Source of the DNA: Parafannyhessea sp902761955
GTDB lineage: Bacteria > Actinomycetota > Coriobacteriia > Coriobacteriales > Atopobiaceae
DNA length: 6,502 bases
NCBI GenBank assembly: GCA_902761955.1
Contig: CACWMM010000085.1
Coordinates: 1-6,502 of the forward strand
Direction: 5' to 3'
The notes beneath the pieces are model-generated. The model had not been told where the DNA came from. It did no database searches and saw nothing but the letters and a program-made list of their open reading frames with translations. Every line of letters starts with the position of its first letter. Within the stretch, counting starts at the first letter, position 1. Position numbers and translations under genes: made by a program. Positions 5,654 to 6,502 of the stretch are shown here, piece after piece.

Positions 5654-5671
5654 CCCGCGCGGAACGGGTTT
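5651..5671. terminator. Terminator-like hairpin after the left array
   Basis: AAACCCG (5651-5657) pairs with CGGGTTT (5665-5671) across a CGCGGAA loop. Read on the minus strand the stem is followed by TTTTGTGG, which is the better terminator direction; on the plus strand only TTTG follows. It begins inside the last repeat copy. The rest of 5672-5790 contains two similar GATTCGCAGGGCGTCG / GAGTTCGCAGGCGGTCG stretches (about 5691 and 5721) and no gene that I can support. Confidence 0.35.
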
Positions 5672-5790
5672 GCGGCGCTGCCGCTTAACCGATTCGCAGG
5701 GCGTCGATGGACGGTCGACTGGAGTTCGCAGGCGGTCGTTCGGAGACACCGGAGACGTGCCCTCCGGAGAGTTGACATATGGCACTATGT

Positions 5791-5867
5791 CGGGACGTGG
5801 CGCAGTTTGGTAGCGCGCACGGTTCGGGACCGTGAGGCCGCTGGTTCGAATCCAGTCGTCCCGACCA
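5791..5867 (+). tRNA. tRNA-Pro (anticodon CGG)
   Basis: All arms of the cloverleaf are present. The acceptor CGGGACG (5791-5797) pairs with CGTCCCG (5857-5863), and the D-stem is GCGC/GCGC. The anticodon stem CACGG/CCGTG encloses the loop TTCGGGA (5823-5829) with CGG at 5825-5827. The T-stem GCTGG/CCAGT encloses the loop TTCGAAT. The discriminator is A (5864) and the terminal CCA (5865-5867) is encoded. It decodes CCG proline codons, abundant in a GC-rich genome. Its acceptor does not match the upstream relic, so it is a separate gene or a later arrival. Confidence 0.96.
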
Positions 5868-5893
5868 TGAAATCGCAGGTCAGGGGTTGTCTA

Positions 5894-5924
5894 TGGCCAC
5901 AAACTGGCCACAAGTGGCCACAAG
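5894..5924 (+). repeat. Three phased TGGCCACAA repeats (right array)
   Basis: Exact TGGCCACAA copies begin at 5894, 5905 and 5915 (steps of 11 and 10 bp), starting 27 bp after the tRNA end and in the same orientation as the left array. An 8-bp TCGCAGGT lies between tRNA and array here (5873-5880) and also before the left array (5579-5586), which suggests two related tRNA-plus-array modules in tandem. Confidence 0.8.
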
Positions 5925-6112
5925 CAGCGTGCTTGAACTGCGCAAACTCGGCAGTTTCTCTGGGGCAACAATCGTGCAGGTTCTGTGATGCGGATACCGT
6001 CTGATTGCACGTGATAGTTGGTCATCCCATGCAGCGTGCAGCAGACATCTCCAGGCTCTATAAAGGGACCGCCCTCCCCTTACGGGACAACCTCATGACG
6101 AGGGGGAACGAG
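5925..6112. other. Accessory intergenic stretch without a supported gene
   Basis: No convincing coding frame is seen. CAAGCA-GCG-TGCTTG (5921-5935) is a small dyad, and AACTGC/GCAGTT (5936-5941/5951-5956) a weak hairpin that could lie in the tRNA-Pro 3' trailer. GCAGCGTGC occurs twice (5924-5932, 6031-6039). TATAAA at 6059-6064 is a possible -10 for the HTH gene, with no clear -35. Confidence 0.4.
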
Positions 6113-6371
6113 ATGTCCGGGATAGACGCCTCAATCAGAAGGGCGATCAAGGAGGACCGCCTGCACCCGCGGTGCAAGGCGGACCTTGACAGGCTTTCGC
6201 TCGCCAACTCATCGATGCCCGACTCGGACGCTCTACTTCCAAGTCGACAGGCGAAGGGTCTACCGTCTCATCGAGAGCGGGAGGCTCCCCCACGAACGCG
6301 TAGGCAGGAAGATCCTCATCAACAAGCAGGCCGCCAGCGTCGCTCTCGCAAGCCCCGAGCGGAGGCGTTAG
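6113..6371 (+). pseudogene. Excisionase-like helix-turn-helix protein, apparent frameshift
   Basis: The ATG at 6113 follows AGGGGG (6101-6106) at good spacing and opens MSGIDASIRRAIKEDRLHP, reaching LANSSMPDSDA near 6230. From about 6232 the recognisable sequence is in another frame: YFQVDRRRVYRLIESGRLPHERVGRKILI, ending at the TAG at 6369-6371. That block is a typical HTH_17/MerR-like excisionase fold, with a helix-turn-helix followed by a wing (V-G-R-K-I-L-I). Removing one base around 6228-6232 would join both parts into an 86-residue or similar product. Such proteins direct excision by integrases or act as small regulators, which suits the tRNA and array context. The HTH part is fairly certain; that the upstream part belongs to it is inference. 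Confidence 0.55.
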
Positions 6372-6386
6372 CTGCCGTATGGCAGC
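6371..6386 (+). terminator. Small hairpin after the HTH gene
   Basis: GCTGCC (6371-6376) and GGCAGC (6381-6386) form a perfect 6-bp stem with a GTAT tetraloop directly at the HTH stop codon. A T-run is lacking, so terminator function is uncertain. Confidence 0.3.
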
Positions 6387-6393
6387 GGTCAGC

Positions 6394-6502
6394 TGTCAAT
6401 TTGTGTCCGGGGCAATTTGTACCCTCTAATCAAGCCAGTCCGAGGGCGCGTACGTGCGCCTGGACATGCTGGATGTCGCTTGCCTCTGCATGGCGAGGGG
6501 AT
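6394..6502 (-). mobile_element. Probable insertion-sequence terminus, continues past the right edge
   Basis: From TGTCAATTTGTGTCC (6394-6408) onward the base composition changes and the 8-mer CAATTTGT occurs twice, 16 bp apart (6397-6404, 6413-6420). Elements of the IS21 family begin with TG and carry repeated blocks inside their ends, so this pattern suggests such an end; I cannot name the family firmly. Two minus-strand frames are open into the window edge and stop close to the terminus. One gives SPRHAEASDIQHVQAHVRAL and ends at 6430; the other gives MSRRTYAPSDWLD and ends at 6426. One is probably the C-terminus of the transposase-side gene, but which one is not decidable here. Confidence 0.4.

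Noticed and set aside
5549..5829. Shared CGGTTCGGGA (5549-5558, 5820-5829) as the att core of a 271-bp element
   Set aside because: Most of this 10-mer is dictated by a Pro(CGG) anticodon loop and stem, so the identity alone is weak evidence.
5609..5924. CRISPR array or DnaA-box cluster
   Set aside because: The repeat unit is 9 bp with 1-3 bp gaps, far too short for CRISPR. It differs from TTATCCACA-type boxes at key positions, and no replication gene is present.
5597..6004. 135-residue plus-strand frame running through the intact tRNA-Pro
   Set aside because: It encodes the array and the tRNA (the GSNPVVPT-type peptide is a well-known artefact of translated tRNA genes) and has no start signal.
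6233..6502. Continuation of the 6113 frame, open to the right edge
   Set aside because: Past about 6232 the product is Arg/Pro/Gln-rich and unstructured while the other frame has the clear HTH motif; the open frame then runs across the insertion-sequence end.

Overview
This is a strongly GC-rich bacterial window that fits a Coriobacteriia-type actinobacterium (Olsenella, Collinsella or Atopobium relatives). I base that on GC-biased codons, the housekeeping set (RNase PH, RdgB-type NTP pyrophosphatase, M24 prolidase, Veg, IspE) and gut-type accessory DNA. The assignment comes from gene content and style, not from a marker-gene comparison.

Left part (1-2992): rph, entering from the left edge, and rdgB form a familiar housekeeping pair. 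Here they are separated by an accessory cassette: a DUF4143-type AAA ATPase gene (1048-2301) preceded by about 300 bp of C-rich spacer. The spacer holds two near-identical perfect palindromes (808-835, 873-902) and then an AT-rich palindrome with 25-bp arms (960-1011) that contains a plausible promoter. The ATPase carries a winged-helix-like segment, so autoregulation through these sites is a reasonable inference.

Middle part (2988-5505): rdgB converges on a minus-strand M24 Xaa-Pro peptidase gene, with both stop codons sharing one short hairpin. The peptidase is divergent from veg across a dyad-rich promoter region. veg is followed by a degenerate GCC/GGC/CAC repeat tract and then ispE. ispE is not intact as given: an internal deletion of roughly 40-50 bp changes the frame and removes the segment with the catalytic aspartate.

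Right part (5520-6502): this looks like a decayed integration hotspot. A promoter-bearing tRNA-Pro 5' portion has a 12-nt insertion after its anticodon and no 3' end. It is followed by four TGGCCACAA-type repeats phased at 11-12 bp. An intact tRNA-Pro(CGG) comes next, followed by three more copies of the same repeat at 10-11 bp phasing. Then come a frame-disrupted excisionase-like helix-turn-helix gene and the terminus of an insertion sequence running off the right edge. The phased repeats around tRNA genes resemble tyrosine-recombinase arm sites.

The most novel-looking pieces are the palindrome-controlled ATPase cassette and the duplicated tRNA-Pro/phased-repeat module. The two apparent frame disruptions (ispE and the HTH gene) should be checked against reads before biological meaning is given to them.
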